Shown here: positions 22,672 to 33,908 of the stretch, piece after piece
Layout of the letters: each line of letters begins with the position of its first letter
How positions within the stretch are numbered: the first letter of the stretch is position 1
Translations under genes and position numbers: made by a program
The notes under the pieces: generated by a model
Told to the model about the DNA's origin: nothing
Seen by the model: only the letters and a program-made list of their open reading frames with translations
The model's database searches: none
Assembly (NCBI RefSeq): GCF_041260155.1
Contig: NC_091940.1
Span: forward strand, 31,586,875-31,650,874
Length of the DNA stretch: 64,000 bases
Reading direction: 5' to 3'
Origin: Ptychodera flava
Lineage: Eukaryota > Hemichordata > Enteropneusta > Ptychoderidae

Positions 22672-25600
22672 TTAACCATGACCCGTCGTCCGTCCTATCG
22701 GCCATGTTTCTGCCAGCCATTCGCCCGTGTCTGGATTATATAACTGCACACGTTTGATATCATTTGGCGCCATCATGATTTTACTACGCTTTTCACTACG
22801 GATTTCTCCAGCCTTTTTCCGTACAAACTGTACAAACTGTGCCGGCTCCGGCTTCTTCCCAGTTTCAAACAGATCTTTATAATCTTCAAAGTTCAAATGT
22901 TTTCTAACACAAACATCTTTCACCCCTTTATTTTTTTTCGTCTCCGAAGTTGGAGTTCGAAAAGCATACACTTTCGAGCGTATGCCGACAAAATCAAGAA
23001 TAGGTTCACCATTCAACTCATCTTTAAATTTACCTATCACTTTTTTATTAATCTTCGGAAAGTTGGGGGCCACCATGGCCCCACTCATCCCACTAGTATC
23101 ATATATAGACTTCTCACCATTCTTTTCAACATCTTCCCGAACTATATCATTGAAAGTTACGTCCGGGTCCGGGATCGGCACACTGTAAACAAAACTATCA
23201 GTATCCATGTAGGCTAATCGTATTCCAGGGAACTGGGTCCGAAAGTAATTGTAATGCGTCTCATACATAAGCAGCTTAGAAAGTTCCAGTACTGCGGCGC
23301 CGATGAAAACTGGTTTTACATATCTATGCTCATCCGTTTTCAGTTCCAGTAGGGCACTGTCGCAGGAATCGCCATCCTCTTCGGAAGTTATGAAAGTTAT
23401 ATGTTTCATCTTTGGATTATACTTCTGAATCTTTTACGGCCACTATCCGTACCGTTCCAGTCCGAAACAAATTTAAAGTCTCTGTACTTTCGAACATCTT
23501 CTATTGTCTTACCGAACATTGCATTATTCATCAGCTTATAGAAATTCTTTTCGAAATCTGTCCTCCCCTTTGTCCTCATTTTAGTGTTAAAGTCAATATA
23601 TTTCGCGAGACATGGAGCTTCATCGAAAGCAAGCACCCGATAAATCTTTTTCAATCTCATTCCCATCCGAAGATAGAATTCCAGCAACTTGTAGTGTAAG
23701 ACATAGGACTCTCTATCCATCACACTTGTAATCAGTCGACCGCCCTGCCTCGGAAATTCATAGTGATGCGGTGCTAATGGCAAATCGCTGTGTTCTTCAT
23801 GTAATTCGGGGGGATATTCTAAGTCTACTTCTAGAAAACTTGGCGGAAAGGTGGAACCAGGTCCCCCCGCTCCGGCTCCGCCCCCCGCTCCCCCTCGGCG
23901 GCCCATTCCTCCCACTCTTCCATCGTCATCCAATGAAGTCCGCCCGTAGGCATTGCCTGACTCATTGCCCAGCCGTAGAGATTGTTTGCATCGAGATATT
24001 TTATTTCGGTCATCGGCTTCTCTGGGTCGTAATTCCCGTAAGCAGGATGATTTGTCTGTAAATAATGAATATTACACTGGCTGATACCTCCTCGTATTCC
24101 CCTCTGAATGAATTTCATCTGCTCAGCATCTTGAATGAGTTTAAATTTATTACCCGTGTAAAGTAACATAGCATCCCATGTCAAGCCAGGCGCTGACATA
24201 TAGTGGGCTGGATCTAACTTATATGCTTCTAAACATGTGTCACGAAAATTTTCGAATATATTTGCAAGAAGGAGAACGTCAGTCTCACAATAGAATTCCA
24301 TATAATCACGAATCGTCTTACACTCAACTTCGTCCCATACTCGCAAAGCATGTTCGTAATCGGACTCTGAAATCCCCTCTTCCGTCAATTCGCTATAAAA
24401 TTCCCCCTCTCTGGGAGCTCACCCTCTCCCAGTCTGTCAACTGAGTCTAAATATTCATACGGGAAGAAACCTTTCGCCTTTGAATGTCCGGGTACGAAAG
24501 TGGGGCCGCCGTCCACCCATCCTCCGGCACAGTTTTTGCCAACTTCGCCAATGACCCCATCATCAACTGAGCACTGTCCATAAACTTTATAGAAAAGAAA
24601 CGTTTCTTTATCTCCCTCTTCCCTCCGGCAACAACAATTGAGGCGTGAAAAATAAATGTTTTCGAGAGACCCATAATTCCTCCATTGCTCGTCTTAGCTA
24701 TGATTTTAGGCTCTGGTCCGGAACCCCATCATCTCCTTCGGTAACGATTTCATGTAATTCTTTCAAAATAAAAGAACCATCGTATCCCTTGAGGTTGTGA
24801 AAGTAGATAGGAATGGTTCTCGACGGCCGGCATCCTTCGCAATAGAAGGTCGCCTCCTCCTTCACTACTCGGTATCCTGCCGGCTCTCCACATGCAATAC
24901 AGACTGGATCACATCCGTCGCGCCGGTAATTAGAAGGATCCCTCATCGGTATTATTTTCCAATAATACGATTTAGAATAATACTCGACCCGTTCTTTCAT
25001 ATCCTTTAGAAAGTCTGTAACACAGGAGAGACCTGTGAATGTTCTTTTACCATAAACAGTGGGTCGGCCCGGGCCTCGTTCCGAAGGTCCCCCCCACCCC
25101 CGTTCCACCATAACATACGAAAGACAAATTGGAATGTGTCGGCCAGTGCCCCTCTCAATAATTGCCTCAGTATCTGCATAGACGACGTAGGGAGAAGGAA
25201 CCTTCTTCCGATGTCCTTCGAATTGACACACTTCCTTAGGAAAACTGGCTGGGCAGTGTCTGTTCCACAGTATACCTGATGTTTTTCTAATTCTTCTGTT
25301 GACTTAAAACCTCTTTTACAAACCATACAAATACACTTCCGTCTGCGCTCATTCTTTCGATTAGTACGAGAATTACGAAGGCGATTTTCCGCAGTAATTG
25401 GTACGAAGTGAGAACGGCCGCCGTCTTCGCCAACTATCAGTAAGATATTTGCTATTTGATTCCTATCGGCTTCACCTTCGGAATGGGCACTATATAACAC
25501 AGTTATGTCGGACGGGGGAGCGGGATCATTTTCGTAGATCTGAAATACTTGAAGTTTGATGCCTGGATTTTGCTGCTCGAAGCGCCTGAATACAGTCAGA

Positions 25601-26218
25601 TCGGCGGGCGTAGGAAAGGGAATACCTTCCCAACAGTAGTCAGCCATAAATGGGGCGTACGTATTCCATTTTCTCCTTACCTGACCACATTTCTTTTCAC
25701 GAAACTCGGGGTCGGCCAACTTTAAACTTGCTACGATGGCGTATTGAAAACAGTTCTCGCTGCCCGAAGGTAGCACCAGATCGCTAACACAATGCTTATT
25801 TTTTAACCATCTGGGAAGTTGGACTGCGCCAGCCCCAGCCCCGAGTAAAACTTCTACTAGAATTACTTCAAAATTAAGTATCTCCTCGAGAACGAGACCA
25901 GAACCCTCAACATTTTCAATTGTATCAAGCATACGATCGTAGCGATCTATTAATTGTTGCCCCACATCCAATCCCTGATCCTCTTACATCTTTTGTGTAT
26001 GTATCATTTAATTTAACATACAATGAACGCGATTGTGTATTACCAGTTTTCGGATCCGATAATTTGACTTCCATTTCGGTATAAACAGAGTACATCTTTC
26101 GTTCCGAATGGACCATACCTTCAATATCCACCAGCTCCCCGATATCCTTGACTCGCTTGACTTCAGGAAATTTTTTTTGTAAAACTGCTCCCTTGAATGC
26201 TGTATGTAAACTGGCCAT
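22672..26218 (-). pseudogene. Polinton protein-primed family B DNA polymerase
   Basis: This is the replicative polymerase, which uses a terminal protein as primer. From the 5' end: an N-terminal region with a Cys-rich finger (CMVCKRGFKSTEELEKH, near 25.3 kb) and the SGSENCFQYAIVASL segment, a 3'-5' exonuclease domain (YVVYADTEAII near 25.2 kb, FHNLKGYDGSFIL near 24.8 kb), the TPR1/palm region (MTEIKYLDANNLYGWAMSQ near 24.0 kb, FYKLMNNAMFGKT near 23.5 kb), and the catalytic motif C YMDTDS near 23.2 kb. The first 97 residues (25925-26218) could belong to a separate small gene. The copy is in several pieces, about six or more breaks. Confidence 0.95.
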
Positions 26219-26309
26219 CTTTATGATATATACTATCCTAAAATTTTTAAAATGAAAAAATAATTATTCTATGATAGGTCATCAAAATCCACTATAATAT
26301 TTTTGGCAG

Positions 26310-27019
26310 CATTTATTTTTTATATATCTCGCCTAATCTTTCTAAGTCGACTAGTTCTTCCACATCTTGAATTTCTGGTTTATTAGGCGCAGCACAAAAT
26401 ATTAATCTCTCAACAGTGAAAGAAAGAGCACGCTTACTTAAGCGCGGTTTAAATGCTAAGAATTCTATCTTACTACCTTTTCGGATATTACGAGGTACAA
26501 TAGCAGGATTTTCTCGGACTGTAGTAACGGGCTCACTGTTTTAAAACCGCAGTCAATTTCTTGAACCATATCAATACATGTAGCGAAATCGTGATTTCTC
26601 CCTCTCCCTCTTTTAAACTGAAATTTAAAATACGCCACTGGCTGAGGCCCCTCGCTCCCTCGCTTCCGATACACTTTAGATGGATTGTAAAATCCAGTAG
26701 TATTCTTGGAGTGAGCGGCCAGGCTTGCAGCATAACTTTTAGCAGTGCTTGCATCGAAACTTTCACCTAGGGTACGGAATATTATTAAATCAGTAAACTT
26801 TTGAAGACTCGGTTGCCAACGAACACACATTTCATCGCATGTAGCAGGATCGTTGGATCCATATTTAGGTCCGATGTTGAAAACCACTTCTAGCTCACTG
26901 TCTACATATATGAAAGGATCTACATATTCACCAAATACTAATTTGCCTCCATCATCAATTTTGATGTTTTCTCCGGTTTCAAGTATTTTTATTGCAGTTG
27001 AAATAGAAAGGATTGTCAT
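26310..27019 (-). CDS. Polinton hypothetical protein (184 aa frame)
   Basis: The clear frame is 26465-27019. It is beta-rich at the start (KIDDGGKLVFGEYVDPFIYVDSELEVVF), then CDEMCVRWQPSLQKFTDLIIFRTLGESFDASTAKSYAASLAAH and a basic stretch KFQFKRGRGRNHD. I do not know the family; a nucleic-acid-binding role is possible from the basic patch but is only a guess. It is divergently arranged with the kinase-like gene, with GTATATA at 27028-27034 between them. Confidence 0.5.
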
Positions 27020-27085
27020 TGTCTATCGTATATATCTTAATAAAAATAATTTAAAAAAATTTTTTCTATGATATAGTATCCTAAA

Positions 27086-27680
27086 ATGTCATACATATTC
27101 ATAAATGGACCAACTGGAAGTGGTAAGAGTTACGATGCAGTAAATTTGGATCCGTATCACGTACCAGAATTTGACACTAGTTTTTCCAGCAACATTGCCG
27201 ACTTTTATAATGGGCGCTCCCCCGTTTCGATTGCCGATTTTCAGAATCAGTTTATAGAACATACTCTTAGTTTACAATGTCAGGCTGGGAGGAGGAGGGA
27301 GGTTTCCCTCCCTTCAGAACAATACATTATTTGTGACTCTTCCATAATTCAACATCTGACTTTTTCTCGAATCCGGGGCGTTTCCACGGAGTGGGAAGAA
27401 AAAAAATTGTTTCTAGAGCATTTGACCATTTACCCAGTTTCATTATCATATTCAAAGATATGCCTTGGGATTATTGCAGGCGGAATGTGTTGACTCGAGC
27501 CAGGTCGTACGAAATAGCCGCCTTAGAAGAACTAGAAGAGATTCACAATAAGTTCAAACAGACTTTCTTAGAAATTTGCCACGACTACAGACTTCCATGT
27601 TTGGTAATTCGGAACGCTCTTACCCCCTCGTTCTCAAGAATATACTTAATCCAACAATTGATACCGAGACAGTCGGACCA
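27086..27680 (+). pseudogene. P-loop kinase, deoxynucleoside-kinase-like
   Basis: The frame opens SYIFINGPTGSGKSYDAV, a textbook Walker A near residue 8. Further on are EQYIICDSSIIQHLTFSR (a DRS-like motif region) and, in the later part of the region, a LID-like basic motif TRARSYEIAALEELEEIHNKF, as in deoxynucleoside and thymidine kinases (RxRxxE followed by a helix). It would phosphorylate nucleosides to feed DNA synthesis. This copy looks broken, about one break. It is directly followed by, and overlaps, the exonuclease gene. An adenylate-kinase-like enzyme is the alternative. Confidence 0.6.
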
Positions 27681-28208
27681 GTAGAATATCCACGAGCTTT
27701 TGACTTTGGAATTGCATGGAGCGGCGGCAGCCAGGGATTTTTAATAGACGGTTTCAAGGAGGAGGAACTTGAAAAAGCGTACTTCCCACCTAGTCAAGAA
27801 CAACTAGAACAACCTCGAGTCTCACTAAAGAACCTACACAAACTTCTTAACGCTTGTGAATCTGTGTGTGCTTATAATGCTTCGTTTGACCTACGAGCAC
27901 TTGACATTATGAAACCCTACGGTTCTGAAAGGGACTTTGAAGTTACTTGTCTATGGCTCATGTCAGTTGTGTACATTATACTTCAACCAGAACTTATCGA
28001 TAAAGCTGAACAAGGGGGACTCGAAAGAACGGACTATGGCAACATGAGAAGTCGCTTTGAAGATCTTGCAAACTTAATATGTTCAGGAACTGAGGGGGTA
28101 CCACCTCATCCACATACGGCCGAAAAAGATGCAGTAAGTGAACATTACTTACGACAGTACATGATAAATACTTGGCCAGGTGGGGGTGGAAGTGGGGTGG
28201 TAAACTGA
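27576..28208 (+). CDS. DEDDh-type 3'-5' exonuclease (DnaQ-like)
   Basis: A 210-residue frame with all three exonuclease motifs. ExoI is TIDTETVG near residue 29 (D-x-E), ExoII is VCAYNASFDLRAL near 97-110 (N-x-x-FD), and ExoIII is HTAEKDAVSEHYL near 180 (H-x(4)-D, the DEDDh type). This fold removes 3' nucleotides from DNA or RNA; here it could proofread or trim. Family B polymerases already have their own exonuclease domain, so a second one is notable. It lies just downstream of the kinase-like gene and may be cotranscribed. The C-terminus is Gly-rich. Confidence 0.75.
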   Translation: MPRLQTSMFGNSERSYPLVLKNILNPTIDTETVGPVEYPRAFDFGIAWSGGSQGFLIDGFKEEELEKAYFPPSQEQLEQPRVSLKNLHKLLNACESVCAYNASFDLRALDIMKPYGSERDFEVTCLWLMSVVYIILQPELIDKAEQGGLERTDYGNMRSRFEDLANLICSGTEGVPPHPHTAEKDAVSEHYLRQYMINTWPGGGGSGVVN

Positions 28209-28239
28209 CACTTTCGGCTTCAAGAAATTAAGACTTTTT

Positions 28240-28345
28240 CCATGGTACTTATTGAATAACTTTCGTAAATACTTACGTTAGTACTTACGTAGTACTTGAC
28301 AAGTACCATGGACAGGAACTTACGAAGTACTTACGTAGTACCAGC
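28240..28345. terminator. nested palindromes between convergent Polinton genes
   Basis: CCATGGTACTT (28240-28250) and AAGTACCATGG (28301-28311) form a perfect 11-bp stem. The loop and the next 35 bp carry four repeats of ACTTACG(T/A)AGTAC-like palindromes. The site sits exactly between the ends of the rightward exonuclease gene and the leftward integrase gene. A bidirectional transcription end or a replication structure are both possible. Confidence 0.4.
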
Positions 28346-28353
28346 ACAGGAAC

Positions 28354-29475
28354 TTACGAAGTTCTAATAACATTTTCCTCCGGCTCCCAACTATTGAAAC
28401 TTTCTGGATAACCTTTCCATTTTATCAGATAATATTTCTTTCCTCTAATTTTTTTCGTCTTCAAAATTCGTTCTACTCTGTACAGCTCGTCGGCTCCCCG
28501 GGCGCTCTGAAGTTCATCGGAGTAGAAAGTGCCGAGTATTTCCTCTCCATTCAGATCTTTTATTTTGTAAACTGGTGGCGTTCCCAAGCCAGCTGCGTAC
28601 ACAACTTTTGAAACTACGAAAATCTCCTCTGTCCAATTTGGCAAATATCCTTTCTTAAAAGTGGTCTTGTATTTTGTAATTCGGACACGTTCTCCCGGCT
28701 TGAATTCAGGGTTGGCTCCCCCGGCTGCCAACTCAGGACCGAATAGTGTATAAAATGCCTGCCAATCGTTCTCCTCTGTTACGTCCCTGGGTTTCATTTT
28801 GATACTTCCGTGTACGGTGTTATTGTAATTCTCAAGAAGTTCTGGTAGAATGGGGAGCCAGGAACGTGTCTGTTTATATGTAAAGTATTTCCACATCATC
28901 GTCTTGAGGGTTCGATTAAAACGTTCAACGACGCTAGCTTTTTTGTCACTGTAGGTGTGAAACCAATGAATGCCTGACTCCTCCAACCACCCCTGCATTT
29001 TTCGGTTGTAAATTCCCGCCCCTCATCTGTCTGAAGTTTGTCGGGCCTTCTCCCGGATTTCTTAATCACGTCTTGTAGCGCCTGTAACGTATCATCAGCC
29101 GTTTTTGACTGTATCGGCCTGGCCCATGCATATTTACTGAGTACATCGATTACTGTTAGCATGTATCGAATGTTACGATTCTCTTTTGCGAATGATGAAG
29201 GGAATTCCACGAGATCCGCTTCCATTGAGCGTCTATCGATGTTACAAAAACGCGTCGGCCTCCCCGGAAGGCACCCCCACGAGTACGAGGTACCGGTTTA
29301 TGTAGATTATAAGTTAGCTGAGTTTTTAACCACTCCTGCACCTCTTTCTTGGTCACTTTCAGTCCGCTGGCCCGTGCTGCGTCATATAATTTTGTACACC
29401 TCCAAAACCAGTTTTCGGGTTGTAATATAATTCTCTAAGAGTTCCTTCGGCGGAGCCTTCGGCTTCAGCTTCCAT
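28354..29475 (-). pseudogene. Polinton integrase with chromodomain
   Basis: A DDE-type retroviral-like integrase that joins the element ends to the target. From the N-terminus: LYYNPKTGFGG start region and a zinc/HTH-like part ending KVTKKEVQEWLKTQLTYNLHK, the catalytic core (ADLVEFPSSF with the first Asp, LQTDEGREF with the second, SVVERFNRTLK with the Glu), the C-terminal SH3-like part (FKPGERVRITKYKTTF), and a chromodomain YRVERILKTKKIRGKKYYLIKWKGYPESFNSWEPEENVI. This order is that of Polinton integrases. The copy is broken, about two breaks. A chromodomain could steer integration to histone marks (known for related elements). Confidence 0.94.
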
Positions 29476-29539
29476 AATTGCTATATTATACGAATAATTT
29501 TATGTCGTACGGATTCCGTAAACGAAATACTAGTTTACT

Positions 29540-30089
29540 GAATGGCCTACTTTCAATTGCTTGATTAGGCCCACGGCTTCCCGTTCTGACACCTCCATTC
29601 CATATTCTTTTATAATAGTTTTGTTGTCTATCTTGTTCGGTGTGTAAAATAGTACTAACATCTGTATGTTTTCCCTAAATGGTTTACTAATACTAGTATA
29701 TTGTTGAGTCAGAACCAGACAGATAATCCGTCGTGCCTTGCGCTGAAACCAAGTTGGACTAAAACGTTACTGCGCTTCTTCATATCTTTGGACGAGGCGC
29801 AGTCATCGAGGATTATTAAAGTGTTCGTTCCAGCCCATTCTTTATGCACGTAGGTTAATGTATCATCCACTGCATCGAGTCCGACTGGAAATATAAACAC
29901 ATTATCATCGGTGAAAATGAATCTTCTATTATACGCTTTATTATTCATGAATGTTGGGCAAATGAATATCACATATTCGAATTTCCTTAAGTACGGACCG
30001 GTGAGGAGGTCCAACATAAATTCTGTTTTGCCAGAATATGTCGGTCCAGTTATAATCATGTTGAATGGTGGGGTTACGTATATTGACAT
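29540..30089 (-). pseudogene. Polinton packaging ATPase (FtsK/HerA type)
   Basis: The start MSIYVTPPFNMIITGPTYSGKTEFML carries the Walker A loop GPTYSGKT near residue 15. LIILDDCAS near residue 92 is Walker B, followed by VQLGFSARHDGLSVWF, the sensor region. This is the A32-like genome-packaging ATPase of Polintons and related viruses, which pumps DNA into capsids. The gene's 3' part is disrupted (about one break). A TATATAG box lies 11 bp before the start codon. Confidence 0.87.
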
Positions 30090-30194
30090 TTCCTCTGGAT
30101 CTATATACTGTAAATTAATGAATCTCTTCTAGTTCTTTTAAGTTACTGGTTCGAGTTAGATGAAACCCAGTCACATCGACAGCATCTGAATGAA

Positions 30195-30596
30195 CTATAT
30201 AGTTAGTGACTTTATTCCAGTACCTACAATAGTAATGAATATTGCTAAAGATAACAAACCAATTTTACCATATTCGTGAATAGGGTCTGCAGATGCTGCC
30301 CGTTCCGGGGGGAGGGGAGGGGGTCCCCGAGTCGTGTCATTGTGAGGTGACTCTCCGGACTCGTCCTGCCACTTCACAGGATCTCCCCCCTCCTCCCCTC
30401 CTTCCATCTCGTGTACAGCACTTTCTCGAACTTCCGTGTTTATATCACCGTTCACCCCGAAGGACATAGATTCTGTAGCGTATTGCAATTCATTATTATA
30501 ACCTGAGATCGCCGGGCCCGAAAGGATGACCATCTCAGACGGTAAGAGAAGTAAATTTGGTGAGACTGCCATATCAAGTTTGACACCAGTATTCAT
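30195..30596 (-). CDS. Polinton membrane-anchored proline-rich protein
   Basis: A 133-residue frame. Residues 1-50 are mildly hydrophobic (LLLLPSEMVILSGPAIS), the middle is acidic and Pro/Gly-rich (GGEEGGDPVKWQDESGES), and a single C-terminal membrane segment IGLLSLAIFITIVGTGI closes it. Unknown function; its position between the ATPase and a conserved structural-type gene suggests a virion role (inference). Confidence 0.5.
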   Translation of the reverse strand: MNTGVKLDMAVSPNLLLLPSEMVILSGPAISGYNNELQYATESMSFGVNGDINTEVRESAVHEMEGGEEGGDPVKWQDESGESPHNDTTRGPPPLPPERAASADPIHEYGKIGLLSLAIFITIVGTGIKSLTI

Positions 30597-30600
30597 TATT

Positions 30601-31587
30601 GTGTCTTGATATCGCCTATAACTAATTACTTTGTCGGTATTGCAAATTTCATCTTCGAGGAGAACACCGAATCTTTTCGGACTTGCTCTGCACTGCCAGT
30701 ATCGCCCACTATGGTACTACGAATATTTGCTTGTGCGCCAAGTATGCAATATACGTAGGCTTCAAGGCTTTCATTGAGGCGGGCGAGACCGGCCTTTGTT
30801 AGTCCCGAGTCTCCTGTCAGAGGAATGAAACTATTGTATTGTCCCTCCGATCCATCATTTCGGAAGAAAAATAGTGTGGGTCTGTCTTTGTCGGGCAGTA
30901 CATGTTTTTTCTTTCCAAAAATGGTATGTGTATAGAAAACGCCTCCGTCGGCGGAGAGGAAAAAGTCATGACCGTTGTATATCGCTTTTGGCTGTCGAAC
31001 GGGACCACGATTAGTGTAATATTCATAACCATAACCAAGACCTTTATTTTGACCTTTTCGATAACGAAAGTCGGACTTCGTTGGACTTATATTTCCAAAT
31101 TCTGTACAGAGAAGTTCATATTGGACGAGATTGTATGGATTGTCGCCGCTTTGAAGGTGGGGGTATCGTCTGGAAGTGCAACGCCCATTTCGTGAAGGAT
31201 CCGACGTATTGTAAAGTATACATGGAAACGGCAGAATGATCGTATTTGCGGAGGAAATTTCTTATCGAAGAGATGGGCGAATGATATACCACAACCAGTA
31301 GTGCTGCACCATACGGCGAAATTTAATTGCTGGTCCCAGTATTTCATCTTTGGGCCGCCCAGCCAGACATTACTTTCTTTCGCTGATCGATGAGTGATTA
31401 CGTTATCTTTGAACACATCCCGAGGATGGAAAGTAAATTTATCTGTCGGCGTTACATATATTTCTAAGTCCATGAGAATAGGTTTTATTCCCCCGTCCGG
31501 TTTGGAAGGGGGGGTATCAGCATGCTGTACTGTCGGTACGCTCGTCTTATTCAATTGAAAAGCAACTGGGAATAGGTCTGTACTCAT
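30601..31587 (-). pseudogene. conserved Polinton protein, possible minor capsid component
   Basis: The clear frame is 31087-31587 (166 residues), with DLEIYVTPTDKFTFHP and the striking KMKYWDQQLNFAVWCSTTGCGIS and SFCRFHVYFTIRRILHEMG segments. I recall this pattern from Polintons of marine animals, where its role is not established. Related sequence continues to about 30.6 kb. The copy is broken, about two breaks. A TATATAG box lies 11 bp before its start, shared as the opposite strand of the next gene's box. Confidence 0.55.
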
Positions 31588-31618
31588 TATTCGTGTTTCT
31601 ATATACAGATAGATTTAA

Positions 31619-32131
31619 ATGGAGGAGAATTTTCTCGGAATCCCTGTCGGAACGATTTCTTTAGGGGTACTAACATTCCAGACTATGTTAATACTTTATT
31701 TCGGATTCAGGTTTAAACGAATTTTTTATTTTTTACTAAGAATAGATAACATACTGCAAACAATGGAGAATTTAATAAAGTCATCGGCAGCGGCAAATAT
31801 GGCAGCGCATTCCGAAGGGGCTTCGGCACCTTCAGCGCCTTCGGACGCTCAATCCATAATAGAGACAAAACGTGAAAAAATACTCTGTGTCATCGCAAGT
31901 GGTCAAAGCAAGTTATTTTTTGGTAAGGAGATTTCAGTTGCTGACGTAGAAAAATGGAAAGATGAAACGGTGGTTAAAGCCTTCAAAATGTACGAAGCGA
32001 AATACAGTTCTCTTATAAGTGATACCATCACTCAAAGTTTCATAGATCTAGGAGCCCGCGCAATTAGTCAGGTAGTTCCAATCGATGATCGAGATAACTA
32101 TGCCACTGATCTTAAAAGGATTTTATTCTAA
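31619..32131 (+). CDS. Polinton membrane protein (170 aa)
   Basis: An N-terminal signal-anchor-like segment (TISLGVLTFQTMLILYFGF, residues about 13-31) is followed by basic residues, an Ala/Ser/Pro-rich linker and a soluble C-terminal domain (SDTITQSFIDLGARAISQVV). The start is fixed by a TATATAC box 12 bp upstream. Function unknown. Confidence 0.6.
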   Translation: MEENFLGIPVGTISLGVLTFQTMLILYFGFRFKRIFYFLLRIDNILQTMENLIKSSAAANMAAHSEGASAPSAPSDAQSIIETKREKILCVIASGQSKLFFGKEISVADVEKWKDETVVKAFKMYEAKYSSLISDTITQSFIDLGARAISQVVPIDDRDNYATDLKRILF

Positions 32132-32266
32132 ACAGTGAAATAAAACGATTATCAGGGCGGATAGCGTACACGTGGGGGCCTGTGATTGCTCTAATTTCCA
32201 CCGGTTTAATTACGGGTAAACATTTAAATTTTAAAAAAATCGGGTTTAATATAGTACCTGAAATAA

Positions 32267-32542
32267 ATGGATTCAACTTCGCCGACTCAGCAAACGGCTC
32301 CGCCAGGGACTCCGTCAGAAGCCCCGCCGACGGAGCCCACACCGCAAACGGAAACGACTCCGACACAGCGCAACATAGAGAAAGTGACGTTACCGCCGAA
32401 GCATCCAGGGAGAGTTGCTTCAGGGAAGCGACTAGCGGAATGGAACAGGCAAAACAGGGAGAAGAAACTAAAAGCAATGGAGGGGAATGGGGGGGAGCGA
32501 TGCGGTAGCAGACCTACCGCCTACAATGAAAGAACAGTGTGA
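32267..32542 (+). CDS. Polinton small basic Pro/Thr-rich protein
   Basis: A 91-residue frame. The first 35 residues are Pro/Thr-rich and low in complexity, then come a basic stretch KHPGRVASGKRLAEWNRQNREKK and a variable tail. The GKRLAEWN-like basic motif suggests a DNA-condensing or virion-core role, which is only a guess. A second short frame (32487-32873) overlaps it and is less convincing. A purine-rich tract lies at 32736-32763. Confidence 0.45.
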   Translation: MDSTSPTQQTAPPGTPSEAPPTEPTPQTETTPTQRNIEKVTLPPKHPGRVASGKRLAEWNRQNREKKLKAMEGNGGERCGSRPTAYNERTV

Positions 32543-32851
32543 TAATAATTCACGCTGGTATAATAAATGTTATCTTGTTTTAGGAATTGTGGGAGTTTCA
32601 TTGACTGCATTAGGGCTATATTGGGGGCGTGCTCGACATTATTGTTCCGTCCGGAAAGATCCTCCACAGAAAGCGAAAAAAAAAAGAGCACGTAGCAGCT
32701 CCATCCGGAACAGTTCCGACAGGGGTTCCGAGAGGGAGGGGAGGGGGAGGGGAGGGGAGGGGGTGTTCCCAGCTCCTCTACATTGTATGAGATGGATTAA
32801 CTCCCCATATTTTTTATTTTTATTTTTTATTTTATATACTAGTCAGCAATC

Positions 32852-33082
32852 ATGGATATTAAAACAGTTGTAAACACAATGTACGATGGAATTGTAATCG
32901 CAGGACTTGCGATGGGATATCTTATGATCTCCAGCAAATTTCTGAAAATAGAGGTTGGCGATCCAAGTCGACCAAATTTAACTCGCTTGGCAAAATTAGG
33001 CGGTGCGACTGCTGCCGCGGTTGCGACCAAAGATCTCCTTGAACAGAAAAATATTATTCCTGCAGAACCTTATACTTCGTAA
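32852..33082 (+). CDS. Polinton small membrane protein (76 aa)
   Basis: One membrane helix near the N-terminus (GIVIAGLAMGYLMISSKFL), then a soluble tail with an Ala-rich stretch (GGATAAAVATKDLLEQK). A TATATAC box lies 12 bp before the ATG, which fixes the start. Confidence 0.6.
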   Translation: MDIKTVVNTMYDGIVIAGLAMGYLMISSKFLKIEVGDPSRPNLTRLAKLGGATAAAVATKDLLEQKNIIPAEPYTS

Positions 33083-33149
33083 TGGGCACCTTCGGAATAT
33101 TATTCATCGAACATTTATACTTAGTAATATATACATACAACGTACAACG

Positions 33150-33879
33150 ATGATCATTTGGATTGAAAGCAAAACAGGTGAACTGTTACTGTTAATTTTT
33201 ACCCTTGTATTGACACGACACAGTTTACGAAGATAAGACTGCTAGAGTGCGGACTATATAATTCATGGCATAACATAACATCGACGAATAATGTAATAAA
33301 ATATCAAGAAGGTGACCAACCGAAGAAGACTAAATCAATACGTCCAGGTAACTACAATATCGATACGTTAAACAAAGCAATCGGGTTGAAGCAAAAAATT
33401 AATTTTGAAAAACATCTGCCGACAACCATGTTTATCTAACTTTGGCTAAAGATATTAAAGTCTATTTCAATGCCACAGGTAGCTTCGCCAACGTCGTCGG
33501 CTTTTCAGATAAACCTGAGAACAACCCAGTTATAAAAAGTACTATGAGTCCGAAGAAAGTGGATTTCTTAACAGTCACTAAATATATAGTTCATTCAGAT
33601 GTAGTCGATGTTACTGGAAATTATGTTTCATTTGGTTCGGGTGCCTCCGGAGGATACATACAGGGGAAAGTATCGAACTGTTTACAAATACTTCCCATCC
33701 GGGATACGAGAGAAATAAGTGAAAAGGTTACTTACGATTTTAAAAACGGAGCAATTTCTATGCCATTGAGAAAAGGGGGAGATTACATGAATTCAATTCG
33801 TATCTGGATAACGGATCAGGATGGAAACATGATCGATTTCAATAACTGGCCAATTAGCTTTTGTATTGAATTATTGTAG
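33150..33879 (+). pseudogene. Polinton minor-capsid/penton-like protein region
   Basis: The clear frame (33442-33879, 145 residues) is beta-rich: KDIKVYFNATGSFANVVGF, then VTYDFKNGAISMPLRKGGDYMNSIRIWITDQDGNMIDFNNWPISFCIEL. The ending IxITDxxGxxIDFN...FxxEL resembles the last strands of single-jelly-roll minor capsid proteins of Polinton-like viruses. Upstream sequence from about 33.15 kb seems to belong to the same gene. This copy looks broken (about two breaks). Assignment is by pattern only. Confidence 0.55.
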
Positions 33880-33908
33880 TCCCGAAGCGGGCCCCTACCG
33901 GTGTAACC

